NCBI RefSeq assembly: GCF_007858435.1
Contig: NZ_VIGW01000019.1
Location: forward strand, 1 to 40,549
From: Tsukamurella asaccharolytica
GTDB taxonomy: Bacteria; Actinomycetota; Actinomycetes; Mycobacteriales; Mycobacteriaceae
Reading direction: 5' to 3'
Length of the DNA: 40,549 nucleotides
Position numbers and translations under genes: made by a program. Below the pieces are notes generated by a model. That model ran no database searches and had not been told where the DNA came from. It saw nothing but the letters and a program-made list of their open reading frames with translations. Numbering within the stretch: position 1 is the stretch's first letter; each line of letters opens with the position of its first letter. Of the stretch, positions 30,637 through 38,070 are shown piece after piece.

Positions 30637-31131
30637 CTACAGATCCAGCATTCGGATGGCGCGAGCGGTCGATTCGATTGAGATGGCATCACTGAGGTGA
30701 ATGATACGATCATTTGCCAACGCTACGAACTCTAGGCTCCTGCCGAGGAGAAGGTCAAGCATTTCTGTAAGTACTCTTATTTCTTCAACCGACCGACTGG
30801 GATCTATAATTCGCGTACTTAGTCCCGACATTGCGAGATCAATCTGCGAAAGCCGAATCGACTCCTGTGCAGATTGCCTCTCGAGCTCGTCAAAATGGTT
30901 GACCAATTGCTTCGCCCTCTGCACCAGCAATTCGTCGGCCATCTGGTGACGTCGCTCAAGGCGTTCTGCCTGCATTCGAATCGCCTTGATTTCCACCGAG
31001 CATGCAGAAATACGTGTGATTAGCGATCCTGCTGAACGGAGAATTGGGGTAACCGCCTTGGTTGCTTCGAGCACTGGTGTTCCGTAAGAAATGATTCCAT
31101 CATGGAACGATACAAGTTCTTGGGTTGACAT
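30637..31131 (-). CDS. Unknown helical protein of the membrane cassette
   Basis: 164 residues from ATG at 31131 (MSTQELVSFHDGIISYG). It is almost entirely helical with coiled-coil character (EIKAIRMQAERLERRHQMADELLVQRAKQLVNHFDELERQSAQESIRLSQIDLAM). There is no membrane helix and no motif. It stands between two membrane-protein genes on the same strand with short gaps (75 bases before, 7 after), so it is likely a soluble partner of one or both. Low GC like the rest of the cassette. Confidence 0.7.
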   Translation of the reverse strand: MSTQELVSFHDGIISYGTPVLEATKAVTPILRSAGSLITRISACSVEIKAIRMQAERLERRHQMADELLVQRAKQLVNHFDELERQSAQESIRLSQIDLAMSGLSTRIIDPSRSVEEIRVLTEMLDLLLGRSLEFVALANDRIIHLSDAISIESTARAIRMLDL

Positions 31132-31206
31132 CTGGCGGATCCTCGTCTGTCATGAGTTGTTGGGGCGTGAAAGCTGCTTGAGGTCTTCAGCTTGCTGAGT
31201 GATCGA

Positions 31207-31905
31207 CTACCTAGATCTCCAATACTGAACTCCAGGTTCAAGTGATATCGTCACACCATTTTTGCGGATTGCGAGCTGGCTAGACGAAACTTCGTAAACA
31301 TGGTCGCGGTTGCGCGCAGTGAATCCGTAGGCAGTGGACTCTACATTGCGGATCGTGATGCCGGGATCGGATGGCGTATCGCGCGCCCCAGCGTAATATA
31401 GGCTGCCGATGGAGGTGCGGCAGATTGCCACCTTCGATCCGGGGCGTCCCTGTGCCGTGGTTCTCAGTAGGAGGATAACGCTATCCGATGTATTGCATCG
31501 CGCCCGGCTACCGATAAAGCCGAGCCTGTCGGTTCCTGGTATCGATTGATCGTATGTATTTACACTCGCTTTCTCGGTGTTATTCGGGTTGTTGTTCTGT
31601 ATGGCTGACTGGATTCTGCTTGAGAGGTTCTGTACGCCGTTGCTGTGGCTCGCGAGTCCCCAGAAGAATACGACCTGGAATAGAAGAATCGCAGAAATCT
31701 GGACACGGGTGAGGCGCTCGCGCCATTCGGGCGGGGCGGTAAGGATGAACAGTGCAATCAGGATCCACGTGACCGCCGATCCAACTATGAGTGTTGGCGA
31801 TGCGTTAGTGAAGCCAAATAACCATACCTGCCAAGTCGCGGCGGCGAACGTCAGAATGAGGGTGAGAACTCCTCGATGGCTTCTCGCGGCGGTCAAGCGG
31901 TGCAT
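31207..31905 (-). CDS. Three-TM protein with extracytoplasmic domain
   Basis: 232 residues from ATG at 31905; an in-frame TTG at 31959 would add 18 residues, and neither has a clear ribosome site. Three membrane helices (GVLTLILTFAAATWQVWLF, TLIVGSAVTWILIALFILTA and ISAILLFQVVFFWGLAS) are followed by ~135 residues, probably outside, that start with an Asn/Gln-rich linker (QSAIQNNNPNNTEK) and are beta-rich afterwards. Two cysteines (RARCNTSD, VAICRTS) may pair. First gene of the membrane/coiled-coil cassette. Not recognised. Confidence 0.7.
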   Translation of the reverse strand: MHRLTAARSHRGVLTLILTFAAATWQVWLFGFTNASPTLIVGSAVTWILIALFILTAPPEWRERLTRVQISAILLFQVVFFWGLASHSNGVQNLSSRIQSAIQNNNPNNTEKASVNTYDQSIPGTDRLGFIGSRARCNTSDSVILLLRTTAQGRPGSKVAICRTSIGSLYYAGARDTPSDPGITIRNVESTAYGFTARNRDHVYEVSSSQLAIRKNGVTISLEPGVQYWRSR

Positions 31906-32225
31906 CCCTAGCGTCGTCGGGGTTCTGGACAGTCTTGAGCGTTGTGGTTCGATCGGCAAAGAACATTACTTATGAGATCGCAGTGCATATAGTGGCACAG
32001 ACGTTGTGGTAGTGCCGTTGAACGGCGCAACGAAGGTCGCCGGAACGAACTGTCATGAGAAGCGGAACTGATCGGCCTCTGGTGTGATGGCAGGTGTGGA
32101 GACAACGCATGGGCAGAAGGACGTCCCTTATTGATGCAGGTGGCTGAACACCGAGCAGATAGCCGGGGCGAGGGGCTGCTGCCGATCACCCTGTCTTGTC
32201 GGCGCCAGCCGCTAGGCTCGCGAGC

Positions 32226-32780
32226 ATGGCAGCAGACGACGTCTCTGAGTACTCGCGCGAGCTGGTCACCGAGGAGCACCTGCGGCGTCTGGCGGCGATC
32301 GCTCGCGAGGAGCTCGATGGCTTCTTCGACCGCAACCCGCACCTGGCCGACTACCGGGATGCGTACTTGCTGTCGGCCCTCACGCAGGGTGCCGCGCTGC
32401 ACTACGCGTCGGGTGGCAAACATCGGGTGAAGGATCTCGACGTGCACTCGTTCTTCGCCAAGATCGACCCGGGCAGGCATCAGCTGCGACGTGCACGACA
32501 GGTGCGAGACTTCGGGCGGTCTGTGCATGGCGTGCATCCGCTGGACGTGCCGGAGGGGTACCGAGGCCGGCATGTTGACCTCTACGTGCCGTTGGTCAAG
32601 GGCGCGACGGCCGGGGATGACCCGGTGACGGCGGTGCGCGGGTACCTGCGAGGTGCCACGACGACCACCGCGTGGCACCTGAGCCAGAAAGCGGTGGTGG
32701 TGATCGACCCACCCGAGCTGCTGGGTGAGGTGATCTGGCACAACCGGTCGGCAGAGCTGGATCCGGGGTGGGATGAGTGA
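32226..32780 (+). CDS. Nucleotidyltransferase-fold-like protein
   Basis: 184 residues from ATG at 32226. YLLSALTQGAALHYASGGKHRVKDLDVHSFFAK has the order small-G-x-AL ... R-x-K-DLDV that marks the first catalytic strand of AbiEii/MNT-like nucleotidyltransferases (Asp70, Asp72), and GRHVDLYVPLVKG (Asp118) could supply the third acidic residue. The rest is unassigned. It is 51 bases ahead of an Mrr-like gene on the same strand. The fold is inferred from this pattern, not from a known homologue. Confidence 0.65.
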   Translation: MAADDVSEYSRELVTEEHLRRLAAIAREELDGFFDRNPHLADYRDAYLLSALTQGAALHYASGGKHRVKDLDVHSFFAKIDPGRHQLRRARQVRDFGRSVHGVHPLDVPEGYRGRHVDLYVPLVKGATAGDDPVTAVRGYLRGATTTTAWHLSQKAVVVIDPPELLGEVIWHNRSAELDPGWDE

Positions 32781-32831
32781 CGCGAGATGGGGTTCGCCAG
32801 TCCAGAGGTGCCTCTGACCTAAGATTCGGAC

Positions 32832-33893
32832 ATGACCGGATCTACCGAGAAGTTGCCACTGTCACCGATGCTGGTGCAGTACCTCGTGGGACTGTGTGCG
32901 TTGAGGTGGGACGCTGAGGCGGTTGACGTGTCTGTCACTCTGGGCGGGATGGTCCAAGACGTGGCATCAGAGACGACTCGCGACGTGGACGTCACGGTCA
33001 CAGCTTCGGACCCAGATGGCGGTGTCCACGCTTTCAAAGGATACGAAGTCAAGCACTGGAAGAACAAGCTTGATGTTGCCGATGTTGAGGCATTAGTAGC
33101 CAAGTTTAACGATATGCCGTCAGTGACACACCGTGCGATCGTCACCACTTCGGGATACACGGAACCGGCGATCCGGAAGGCCGCACATCACGGGGTTGAT
33201 CTGTATGTGATCGCAGACTGGGTCAAACCGCTGGAGGAGCAGTTCCCTGAGCTGGCTCCGATGGGCGGAAAGCCCGAGGAGGCGATTCGTGGCATGCACT
33301 TCTTTCTGAATTGGAAGGACTGGTCGGTGTGGCTCGGTATGGAGGGGAACGTTCCCAACTTTACGATCGACGCGAACGCGCCCATATTTGACGAGACGGG
33401 GCGGCCGCTTGATTTCGCGCCGACGTACTCGGCGCTGGTTAAGAAGGCGCTGATGCGCTCAGTCGACCTGCTGGTCAACCTGGATCCGATCGTGGCACCA
33501 ATGAATGCCGCGATAGAAACACACTCACCACCGTCAACGATTCCTGACTTGGGAGAGCGGCCACACTCGCACACGTTGGATGCCGGAACCCTGGGAGCGC
33601 ATATCGTCGTGGATGGGAAGCCGTACAAAATCGATACGATCACCCTTTCGGGAAGTCTCGTGTGGGACCGACAGGAGATGAAATACTGTGTCATGGAACG
33701 CGTACCCGACGGCGACGCGTTCGCGGGCGCAGTGATCAGCATTGGGCAGCGCGAGGGGCAGATGACTGCTCTCCTATTTTCTCCGAAGGATCGAAATATC
33801 GAGCATCGTCCCATTCAGCTTCTGCCGGATCAGTTGAATAGCATCCGGAACCTCGAAATTGCTGCGGCCGGCGGCCCGGCTGGTCCAAAGTAA
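32832..33893 (+). CDS. Mrr-like PD-(D/E)xK endonuclease with extra C-terminal domain
   Basis: 353 residues from ATG at 32832. The N-terminal half is a restriction-endonuclease-like core: TTRDVDVTVTASDPDGGVHAFKGYEVKHWKNKLDVADVEAL (Asp51/Asp53, Glu72-x-Lys74). HRAIVTTSGYTEPAIRKAAHHGVDLYVI follows, the usual last strand and helix of Mrr_cat proteins. The C-terminal ~210 residues are a separate beta-rich part (HFFLNWKDWSVWLGMEGNVPNFTI ... LGAHIVVDGKPYKIDTITLSGSLVW) of unknown role, perhaps target sensing. It is probably a modification-dependent or effector nuclease. Preceded by the nucleotidyltransferase-like gene. Confidence 0.75.
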   Translation: MTGSTEKLPLSPMLVQYLVGLCALRWDAEAVDVSVTLGGMVQDVASETTRDVDVTVTASDPDGGVHAFKGYEVKHWKNKLDVADVEALVAKFNDMPSVTHRAIVTTSGYTEPAIRKAAHHGVDLYVIADWVKPLEEQFPELAPMGGKPEEAIRGMHFFLNWKDWSVWLGMEGNVPNFTIDANAPIFDETGRPLDFAPTYSALVKKALMRSVDLLVNLDPIVAPMNAAIETHSPPSTIPDLGERPHSHTLDAGTLGAHIVVDGKPYKIDTITLSGSLVWDRQEMKYCVMERVPDGDAFAGAVISIGQREGQMTALLFSPKDRNIEHRPIQLLPDQLNSIRNLEIAAAGGPAGPK

Positions 33894-33962
33894 GAATAAG
33901 GATTGAGGATTCTCGCGGATTGTCGTATAACTAAAGATAGTGAACAAGCATAAACAATATAG

Positions 33963-35273
33963 ATGGATCCGCGCGACGTAGTCCACGAGATTCGCGAGCG
34001 GGTGACCTCGGGAGTGGAGCGAGCCCGAGAGATTGTTCGGGACGTCGCGGCCACGGTGCGCGAGCGGTTGCCAGGCGCCACCGAGCGTGAAGTTGCGCAG
34101 ACGTCGGGCGACTTCTTCGTTCACGCCACCGAGCATGACGTCGCCGAAGCCGGGGGAGATGCCGCCCTCTCGCCAGCGGTACGTGAGCAGGTCGTCGAGG
34201 CGGATGTACTGCCTGCCGAGCTGGCGGGGCTCGAGGAGCAACGTCTGGGTGTGCCGCTTGAGGACAACGCGATCAGGCAGTTGGAGGCGCGTGGTCACGG
34301 CGAGTTGGTGACCGCCGGTGTGGAAGCGCTGGCGGCGGAAGATCCCGAGGCGGCGGCCGACGTAGCGACGCTGGCGGATGAAGCTGCTGCCCTCACCACC
34401 CTGGACAAGACCGACCGCGAGCATGAGGACGAGACGGCGCCGGGCGAGCTGCTCCGCCGGACGACGGAGTACGAGCGCCAGTTCAGGCACCAACTGGCCG
34501 GCATGTTCGGCGAGCTGCTGGCCGGTGGGTTGACCGATGCCGAGCAGCAGTTCATCGCCAACAACGCCGAGCTGCAGCACATGATCGAAGCAGCACGTGC
34601 GTCGTTCGCCGGCGAGCCAGTAGCCGCGGTGGAGTACGTAGGAAGCCCAGAGGTGATGCGGCAGTGCGCCCTCCTGGTGGAAGCGGCGCACCGGGTGGAC
34701 GGTGAGTACCAAGCTCGGATGGCCGCCGTCGGGGAACGCCTCGGTGTCGCCTACTCGCCAGGAGGGGTCAAGAGCATCGGACGGATGGCCGAGAAGACGG
34801 AGCGCGAGAACGGCGGCGACGTGAGTAGGATCAAGGATGTCGTGCGTGGCCGGCTGATCATCCCGGGTGACCTGCGCGATGATGGCCAATACATCGCAGC
34901 AGTGCGGGACGCGGGATTCAGCATCATGCGTGATCGGACGACCGGCGAGGAGCTGATCAAGCGCAACTACATCGCCGAGAATGGGACTCCGCTTCCGGTC
35001 CGCGGCCAGCCGAAGTATCTGGACACGAAGATCACGATCAAGCTAACCGACAAGGCGTCCGGCAATGAGGTATCAGCCGAGATGGTCATCGCGACACCTG
35101 AGATGGCGGCCGCCACAGTAGCGGAGCATCCACTGTACGAGATTAGGCGATCATTGAACGGAACCAGCGCTGCCGAGATCAGGCTCAAGAAAAAGTTACG
35201 TGCGGTTAGCGCAAACTTCTATCGCTCGGTGTCAGATCGAGTGGCTGAGTCGGTTGAGAAGGGCGGCGTGTAG
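33963..35273 (+). CDS. RelA/SpoT-like nucleotidyltransferase-domain protein
   Basis: 436 residues from ATG at 33963. The N-terminal ~240 residues are helical, acidic and variable. The C-terminal part has the RelA/SpoT order: GGVKSIGRMAEKTERENGGDVSRIKDVVRGRLII (like S-I-x-R-K ... D-x-x-G-R), then IKRNYIAENG, and LDTKITIKLTDKASGNEVSAEMVIATPEMAAATVAEHPLYEIRRS (like E-x-Q-I-x-T ... A-x-H-x-x-Y). It may make alarmone-type nucleotides or modify a target by pyrophosphate transfer, as toxic small alarmone synthetases do. It follows an AT-rich 69-base gap with no ribosome site. Its last 55 bases overlap the opposing gene at 35219. Confidence 0.65.
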   Translation: MDPRDVVHEIRERVTSGVERAREIVRDVAATVRERLPGATEREVAQTSGDFFVHATEHDVAEAGGDAALSPAVREQVVEADVLPAELAGLEEQRLGVPLEDNAIRQLEARGHGELVTAGVEALAAEDPEAAADVATLADEAAALTTLDKTDREHEDETAPGELLRRTTEYERQFRHQLAGMFGELLAGGLTDAEQQFIANNAELQHMIEAARASFAGEPVAAVEYVGSPEVMRQCALLVEAAHRVDGEYQARMAAVGERLGVAYSPGGVKSIGRMAEKTERENGGDVSRIKDVVRGRLIIPGDLRDDGQYIAAVRDAGFSIMRDRTTGEELIKRNYIAENGTPLPVRGQPKYLDTKITIKLTDKASGNEVSAEMVIATPEMAAATVAEHPLYEIRRSLNGTSAAEIRLKKKLRAVSANFYRSVSDRVAESVEKGGV

Positions 35274-35641
35274 TCCATGACGATATGTGCCAGTCGCTCC
35301 GCTTTGGCATGAGAGATGACGTAGCCGTCGAGTCCACTACTCCCGGCAGGAGCATCTTTGCCGTCAAGCATGTTGTAGGTCATCAGATTTCCGTTGCCGG
35401 TGCAGATGATCTTGTATGGCACGTCGAAGTCACTGCCCGCTTCGCTGTACAGCACACCGGGACGCGTCAGGTCATCGCCGAAGAGCTCGAGCGCAACGTC
35501 GACGGCTGCCTTCCCGAAATATTGCTCGGCGTTGCCGTAGTCAATCGGCTGCGGTGTGTCGCCTGCTGATTCTGGGTGCTGTTCGTTCTCTATTGGATGC
35601 GGCGCCATTTCGGTCCTCATAGCTGAATCCTCTGCACTCAT
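35219..35641 (-). CDS. Unknown acidic protein, convergent with the RelA-like gene
   Basis: 140 residues from ATG at 35641. The N-terminal ~35 residues are disordered (Glu/Pro/His). Then follow NAEQYFGKAAVDVALELFGDDLTRPGVLYSEAGSDFDVPYKIICTGNGNLMTYNMLDGKDAPAGSSGLDGYVISHAKAERLAHIVMDY, a compact alpha/beta domain. Its end overlaps the RelA-like gene tail-to-tail by 55 bases. No family is recognised. A promoter-like TATAGT and repeated GTTACTAAA lie directly upstream. Confidence 0.65.
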   Translation of the reverse strand: MSAEDSAMRTEMAPHPIENEQHPESAGDTPQPIDYGNAEQYFGKAAVDVALELFGDDLTRPGVLYSEAGSDFDVPYKIICTGNGNLMTYNMLDGKDAPAGSSGLDGYVISHAKAERLAHIVMDYTPPFSTDSATRSDTER

Positions 35642-35651
35642 CGGTGAGTGC

Positions 35652-35680
35652 GTTACTAAAGTGGGTTACTAAACTATAGT
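35652..35680 (-). promoter_or_regulatory. Promoter with direct repeats for the 35641 gene
   Basis: GTTACTAAA occurs at 35652-35660 and 35665-35673 (13-base period), next to CTATAGTAGC. On the minus strand this reads as a -10-like TATAGT about 35 bases before the ATG at 35641. The repeats would be downstream of the start of transcription, which suits a repressor site. Confidence 0.45.
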
Positions 35681-35797
35681 AGCAAGAATTTGACATTTGC
35701 GTAAGTGGGGCGGATTGGCGAAATGGTGGTGCCCTGATCGCTCTGCCCTATCCGCCCGAGTTGGGAACCGAACGCGGAGCTGGTGCGTCCAATAGGT

Positions 35798-36070
35798 ATG
35801 GGGGACAACAAGCAGGTACGTCAGGAGCACTGGCGCCAGGCGCTCGAGGTGCTGGTGCTGTCGACCGAGGGGGTGCCGACGTTTCGGTGTCTGCGGCAGG
35901 ACCTGGAGCCGCTACCGCTCAACCACCAGGTGATGGAGCTCGTCAAGCTGGTGGAGGCGATGGCCGACCTGGCCACGATCGTGATGATCCGACGGTGGGC
36001 GGAGACGGGACTGCCGATCGGACCGCAGTTGGTGCAGCTTGGCCGCCTGATCCACGGGCACGGACCGTAG
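35798..36070 (+). CDS. Small helical protein
   Basis: 90 residues from ATG at 35798; a GTG at 35783 with GGAG three bases ahead is an alternative start. It is mostly helical: KQVRQEHWRQALEVLVLSTEGVPTFRCLRQDLEPLPLNHQVMELVKLVEAMADLATIVMIRRWAETGLPIGPQLVQLGRLIHGHGP. It resembles small HTH-free regulators only vaguely, and I do not recognise it. Upstream of the secreted protease with 117 bases between. Confidence 0.6.
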   Translation: MGDNKQVRQEHWRQALEVLVLSTEGVPTFRCLRQDLEPLPLNHQVMELVKLVEAMADLATIVMIRRWAETGLPIGPQLVQLGRLIHGHGP

Positions 36071-36187
36071 CAACGAAGACGGCAACGTCGCAGCTCAGGC
36101 GGCGATTTGGTCTAGCCCAAGAAAACTGTCGGTGCCGTGCGCTAGCGTCCTCCGCAAGTTCAGACAGCAGCTTGGGGAGGAACCAGC

Positions 36188-36916
36188 ATGAAGCGACTAT
36201 TTGCAGGGGCGGCAGCGGCGATCGTGGCGGCGACGGGTGTACTGGCGGCGAACGTCGGTACTGCGAACGCGACGTCGGCTGATTGGGCCTGGCCGGGCCA
36301 GAAGTTCGTGGTGGCCATCGGGGGCAACAGCACGAAGTCATGCTCGGTGGGGTACCCGGGCACCGACAACGCCGGCAACCGGTACTTCATCACGGCCGGG
36401 CACTGCTTCCGGACGAGCAGCGGGAGCCACTACGAGCGCCGTGACGGGACGACGCTCGATGTGTACGACCCGGCCAACCCAGGGGTGTCGATCGGGTGGG
36501 AGCGGGTGTACACCATCCCCAGCGGCGGTTACTACGTTGACATCTCAGTGGTGCAGATGCGCTCGGGCAAGAAGCTCACGGGCTACGGCTGGAAGCAGAT
36601 CCCCGCGGTCGCCTCGACGAGCCGGGTCGGCGACACTGCCTGCGCCGTTGGCCAGAACCACGAGCGGTCGACGTGCGGCAAGGTCACCGAAGTGGGCGCA
36701 GAGATTCAGGTGAAGGGCTACGACTGGAAGAAGGTGGTGAACACGGCGACCTACTGCACATACCCTGGTGATTCCGGGGGAGCGGTGTACAACGACTCCG
36801 GAGTGCTCGGGATCGTGTCGTCGGCTCCGACGGACACGTGTCACGACTCCTACGTCCCGATTTCGATCGCGCTGAAGGCCATCCGGAACTCGATCCCTTC
36901 GTTCCGGTTGTACTGA
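36188..36916 (+). CDS. Secreted trypsin-like serine protease (S1, streptogrisin type)
   Basis: 242 residues from ATG at 36188, with GGGAGGAA ahead. Signal peptide: MKRLF, then an Ala-rich hydrophobic core and a likely cleavage near ANA (residues ~26-28). The catalytic triad is His72 (FITAGHCF), Asp118 (YYVDISVV) and Ser196 (YPGDSGGAV). Cysteine pairs around SCSV/GHC, TACAVG/STCG and TYCTY/DTCHD could form the three disulphides of bacterial chymotrypsin-like enzymes. There is no long pro-region, so the natural substrate and activation are unclear. It ends two bases before the EVE-HNH gene, an odd pairing. Confidence 0.92.
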   Translation: MKRLFAGAAAAIVAATGVLAANVGTANATSADWAWPGQKFVVAIGGNSTKSCSVGYPGTDNAGNRYFITAGHCFRTSSGSHYERRDGTTLDVYDPANPGVSIGWERVYTIPSGGYYVDISVVQMRSGKKLTGYGWKQIPAVASTSRVGDTACAVGQNHERSTCGKVTEVGAEIQVKGYDWKKVVNTATYCTYPGDSGGAVYNDSGVLGIVSSAPTDTCHDSYVPISIALKAIRNSIPSFRLY

Positions 36917-36918
36917 TC

Positions 36919-37800
36919 ATGGCGTACTGGTGGGCCAGCCAAGGCAAGAACTACCCAGTGGCGATCGAGCAGGGCACGTTGTGGACGTGCCCGTGGTTCA
37001 CCGGGCGGATTCCGCCTGACCGCAGCGCGATCAAGGAGCTTGAGCGCGGCGACATCGTGTTCCATCACGAGCACAAGATGATTCGTGCGGTCAGCGTGGT
37101 CATTGAGCCGTGGCGCGCTGCTTCTCGCCCCGTCGGCTACCCGACCAAGCGCGACGAGGACCACGACAACGGCTGGTTGGTACGGGTGCAGCCGTTGACG
37201 ACGTCCGTCCAGATTCCGCTCGAGGTGTACCAGCGGATCGTCAGGAACGGTGAGCATGGACCACTGACCGTCAACGGCACGGCGGCGCAGAAGTACCTCT
37301 CGCCGCTGACCGACGACGAAGGCACTGCCCTGCTGGCGCTGGCCGACTTGAGCGACCTGGTGACCGGCGGCGCCGGCGATGCGGCTCGGGCCGGTGGCGG
37401 TGCTACTGACCGGGCATCGGCCGGGAGGGTGCGCGTTGAGCAAGCAGCCCTTCGTGCTCACCTACTGGGTGCCGCCGGTTCGGCTGCCTGCGGGTTGTGC
37501 GGCCGCGTCCTCCCGGCGGAACTGCTCGTCGCCGGGCACATCAAGCCGCGGGCGCTGTGCTCGGAGGAGGAGCGGTGGGATTTCGATGCCGCAGCGATGT
37601 TGTTCTGCCTGTTGGGGTGCGACGTGTTATTCGAGAAGCGGTACGTCACGGTTGACGGAGATGGACAGATCACCGAAGGGCGGCCGACCGGCCATGCGAC
37701 CGTACTCGGCGCGGTCGCGCAGCTGACAGGCCAACCGTGCAGCGGGTTCACCGCGGAACGGGCGCCGGCATTCTCCGCTCACGCGGAGCTGGCAGAGTAG
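36919..37800 (+). CDS. EVE-like/HNH endonuclease (modification-dependent type)
   Basis: 293 residues from ATG at 36919. Residues 1-~100 (AYWWASQGKNYPVAIEQGTLWTCPW...LERGDIVFHHEHKMIRAVSVV) have the W-x-x-x-QG ... GD-x-(I/V)-x-x-(H/Y) layout of EVE/PUA-like domains that read modified bases. Residues ~178-255 are an HNH part: CGLC at 191-194, LLVAGHIKPRALCSEEERWDFDAAAMLFCLLGCDVLFEKRYVTVDGDG, with His207 as general base. Similar proteins are type IV-like restriction enzymes against modified phage DNA. The linker (150-172) is Gly/Ala-rich. It is probably translated together with the protease gene before it. Confidence 0.82.
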   Translation: MAYWWASQGKNYPVAIEQGTLWTCPWFTGRIPPDRSAIKELERGDIVFHHEHKMIRAVSVVIEPWRAASRPVGYPTKRDEDHDNGWLVRVQPLTTSVQIPLEVYQRIVRNGEHGPLTVNGTAAQKYLSPLTDDEGTALLALADLSDLVTGGAGDAARAGGGATDRASAGRVRVEQAALRAHLLGAAGSAACGLCGRVLPAELLVAGHIKPRALCSEEERWDFDAAAMLFCLLGCDVLFEKRYVTVDGDGQITEGRPTGHATVLGAVAQLTGQPCSGFTAERAPAFSAHAELAE

Positions 37801-37851
37801 CCGACGGCGTGGCTACACCGGTGCGTGCACGGTCAGCCGTACGGTCGGGGG

Positions 37852-38001
37852 ATGGATCCCCTGCCCGATTCGCCAGGCGACGAGTACGCCGAGGACCTGC
37901 TTGCTGCAGGTGACGGCGTACGCCTGCCCGACTGGTTCGAGGAGCACATGACGCGTGAGCGCGAGTGGTGGCGGTTGGTGCGAAGGATCGAGGGGGAGTA
38001 G
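37852..38001 (+). CDS. Small acidic protein before the R-M genes
   Basis: 49 residues from ATG at 37852, with a G-rich CGGGGG immediately ahead. The sequence MDPLPDSPGDEYAEDLLAAG-DGVRLPDWFEEHMTREREWW-RLVRRIEGE is acidic in the first half and amphipathic in the second. Codon use matches neighbouring genes, but no homologue is recognised. It lies 51 bases after the EVE-HNH gene and 69 before the methyltransferase. Confidence 0.5.
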   Translation: MDPLPDSPGDEYAEDLLAAGDGVRLPDWFEEHMTREREWWRLVRRIEGE

Positions 38002-38070
38002 TCCGGTATCGTTCGCGCCGGGTACTTGGCAGCTGCGGCATCGTCGACCCGCACAAACTGGAGATGGATA

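Noticed and set aside
31908-32741. A 277-residue minus-strand frame over the nucleotidyltransferase-like gene
   Set aside because: No ribosome site or domain, and it overlaps the better-supported plus-strand gene nearly completely.
33774-34889. A 371-residue minus-strand frame over the RelA-like gene
   Set aside because: Shadow of a gene with a recognisable domain; it would also run through the AT-rich promoter gap.
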